The position numbers and the translations under genes are program-made. The notes under the pieces were generated by a model. That model was not told where the DNA came from. It made no database searches and worked only from the letters and a program-made list of their open reading frames with translations. DNA of 6,084 nt from Nitrospinota bacterium (GTDB taxonomy: Bacteria > Nitrospirota > Nitrospiria > Nitrospirales > UBA8639). The DNA lies in assembly GCA_022561525.1 (NCBI GenBank), contig JADFRB010000135.1:1-6084 (forward strand), written 5' to 3'. Below are positions 5,697-6,084 of this stretch, piece by piece. Position 1 is the first letter of the stretch. Every line of letters starts with the position of its first letter.

Positions 5697-5912
5697 ATGG
5701 TAAATGGAACTCCAAAAACAATATGTGAACGGTGCCAGGGCACGCTTGCTCCTGATCAAGAAGTCGACTTGCTGACAGGCATGACCTTAGTGGTGTCTCG
5801 TTGCATTAATTGCGGGCGACGAACCCGATTAGAAAAGGAACCTCGTCCCTTAACCCCAAAACCAGTAAATCGTGATGCACCAGTAAAAAGTTCTGCCAAA
5901 CCTGACACGTGA
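5697..5912 (+). CDS. Small zinc-ribbon-like protein, unknown function
   Basis: This protein of 71 residues has two CxxC knuckles: C10-ERC13 and C36-INC39, separated by 22 residues. The spacing and the following GRR fit a treble-clef or zinc-ribbon fold binding one zinc ion through four cysteines. The segment between the knuckles (LAPDQEVDLLTGMTLVVSR) would form the beta hairpin. The tail after residue 47 is Pro/Lys-rich (EPRPLTPKPVNRDAPVKSSA) and probably disordered. Such small proteins often contact nucleic acid or a protein partner, but nothing here shows which. The start at ATG 5697 has only a weak purine stretch (AAGAAG) upstream, and no longer start fits. It lies 102 bp after the Trp-rich gene. 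Zinc binding is a confident reading of the motif; the role is unknown. Confidence 0.68.
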   Translation: MVNGTPKTICERCQGTLAPDQEVDLLTGMTLVVSRCINCGRRTRLEKEPRPLTPKPVNRDAPVKSSAKPDT

Positions 5913-5916
5913 GGAC

Positions 5917-5946
5917 TTACGCTTCTAAAATATGTTAGTATATAAT
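5917..5946 (+). promoter_or_regulatory. Possible sigma-70-type promoter reading rightward
   Basis: TATAAT at 5941-5946 is a perfect -10 consensus in an AT-rich stretch just after the zinc-ribbon gene. The best partner is TTACGC (5917-5922) with an 18-bp spacer, a poor -35 match. If active it would transcribe into the structured sequence at 5961-6084. A chance match is quite possible. Confidence 0.3.
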
Positions 5947-5960
5947 TCGGACAGTTCACA

Positions 5961-6084
5961 TTGCCCTTGCCCCTGAGGGGAGACTTGCTGGTGCGTCGAG
6001 CCTACTCCGCCGAGCCACCTCCGCCGAAGTGGCTACGGAGGGCGGGAGTGGCTACGAAGGCTGAAAGCGCTTCGGCGCGCAGGC
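5961..6084. repeat. GC-rich structured region, open at the window edge
   Basis: The last 124 bases change sharply to GC-rich, palindrome-dense sequence. CCCCTGAGGGG is at 5970-5980. A nested hairpin spans 6000-6061: GCCT with AGGC (6000-6003, 6058-6061), ACTCCGCC with GGCGGGAGT (6004-6011, 6041-6049, one bulged G), and AGCCAC with GTGGCT (6013-6018, 6029-6034). Two direct repeats AGTGGCTACG(G/A)AGG stand at 6028-6041 and 6047-6060. A GCGC-TTCG-GCGC hairpin with a UUCG tetraloop follows at 6067-6078. No coding sequence is seen. It may be the start of another dispersed repeat or a structured RNA; its right end is outside the window. Confidence 0.5.

Noticed and set aside
1..6084. CRISPR array, toxin-antitoxin pair, restriction or phage-defence genes
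   Set aside because: No regularly spaced repeats, and none of the recognised products or motifs belongs to such systems; the core genes are housekeeping.

Overview
The window is a compact bacterial chromosomal segment with every recognisable gene on the + strand. The genes are ordinary housekeeping ones (tRNA t6A synthesis, protein acetylation, twin-arginine export, proline isomerisation) followed by a run of small proteins I do not recognise. Base composition is moderate and coding density is high. There is no tRNA, rRNA, CRISPR array, transposase or phage gene. Several gaps hold GC-rich, palindromic elements. Their ends (GGGAATGTTGAAAAA ... TTTTTGAACATCCCC) and a core with GTACTATGAGTAC resemble, from memory, dispersed repeats in Nitrospira (phylum Nitrospirota). 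That lineage is my best guess, but it is inference and not proven by the window.

Layout. 1-650 is the C-terminal nine-tenths of tsaB, cut by the left edge. It is followed 2 nt later by rimI (653-1168); this tsaB-rimI pairing is common in bacteria. From 1169 to 1566 come two palindromic elements, 1169-1327 and 1385-1566, the second with perfect 26-bp terminal inverted repeats. A small DUF465/YdcH-like gene (1603-1842) with a strong ribosome binding site comes next. tatC (1904-2683) and an exported seven-blade propeller protein (2706-3782) follow, 22 nt apart and probably cotranscribed. A third palindromic element (3784-3927), related to the first, lies directly behind the propeller stop codon. 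A cytoplasmic cyclophilin (4040-4543) comes next.

After a 399-bp gap without a convincing gene there are three small unassigned genes: an exported helical protein (4943-5287), an 80-residue tryptophan-rich protein (5352-5594) and a four-cysteine zinc-ribbon-like protein (5697-5912). The right end (5913-6084) has no gene, but it has a consensus -10 box and a nested GC-rich hairpin region that runs up to the window edge.

Functional reading. TsaB supports TsaD in making t6A on tRNAs, and RimI is an N-terminal protein acetyltransferase. TatC is the signal-binding subunit of the Tat translocase; here it has no tatA/tatB beside it and an unusual Asn where the family normally has the Glu of its first signal-contact motif. 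The propeller protein is exported by a Sec-like signal peptide and has no evident catalytic site. I see no clear new multi-gene system. The least explained parts are the palindromic elements set directly at stop codons, the structured right end, and the three small unassigned genes.
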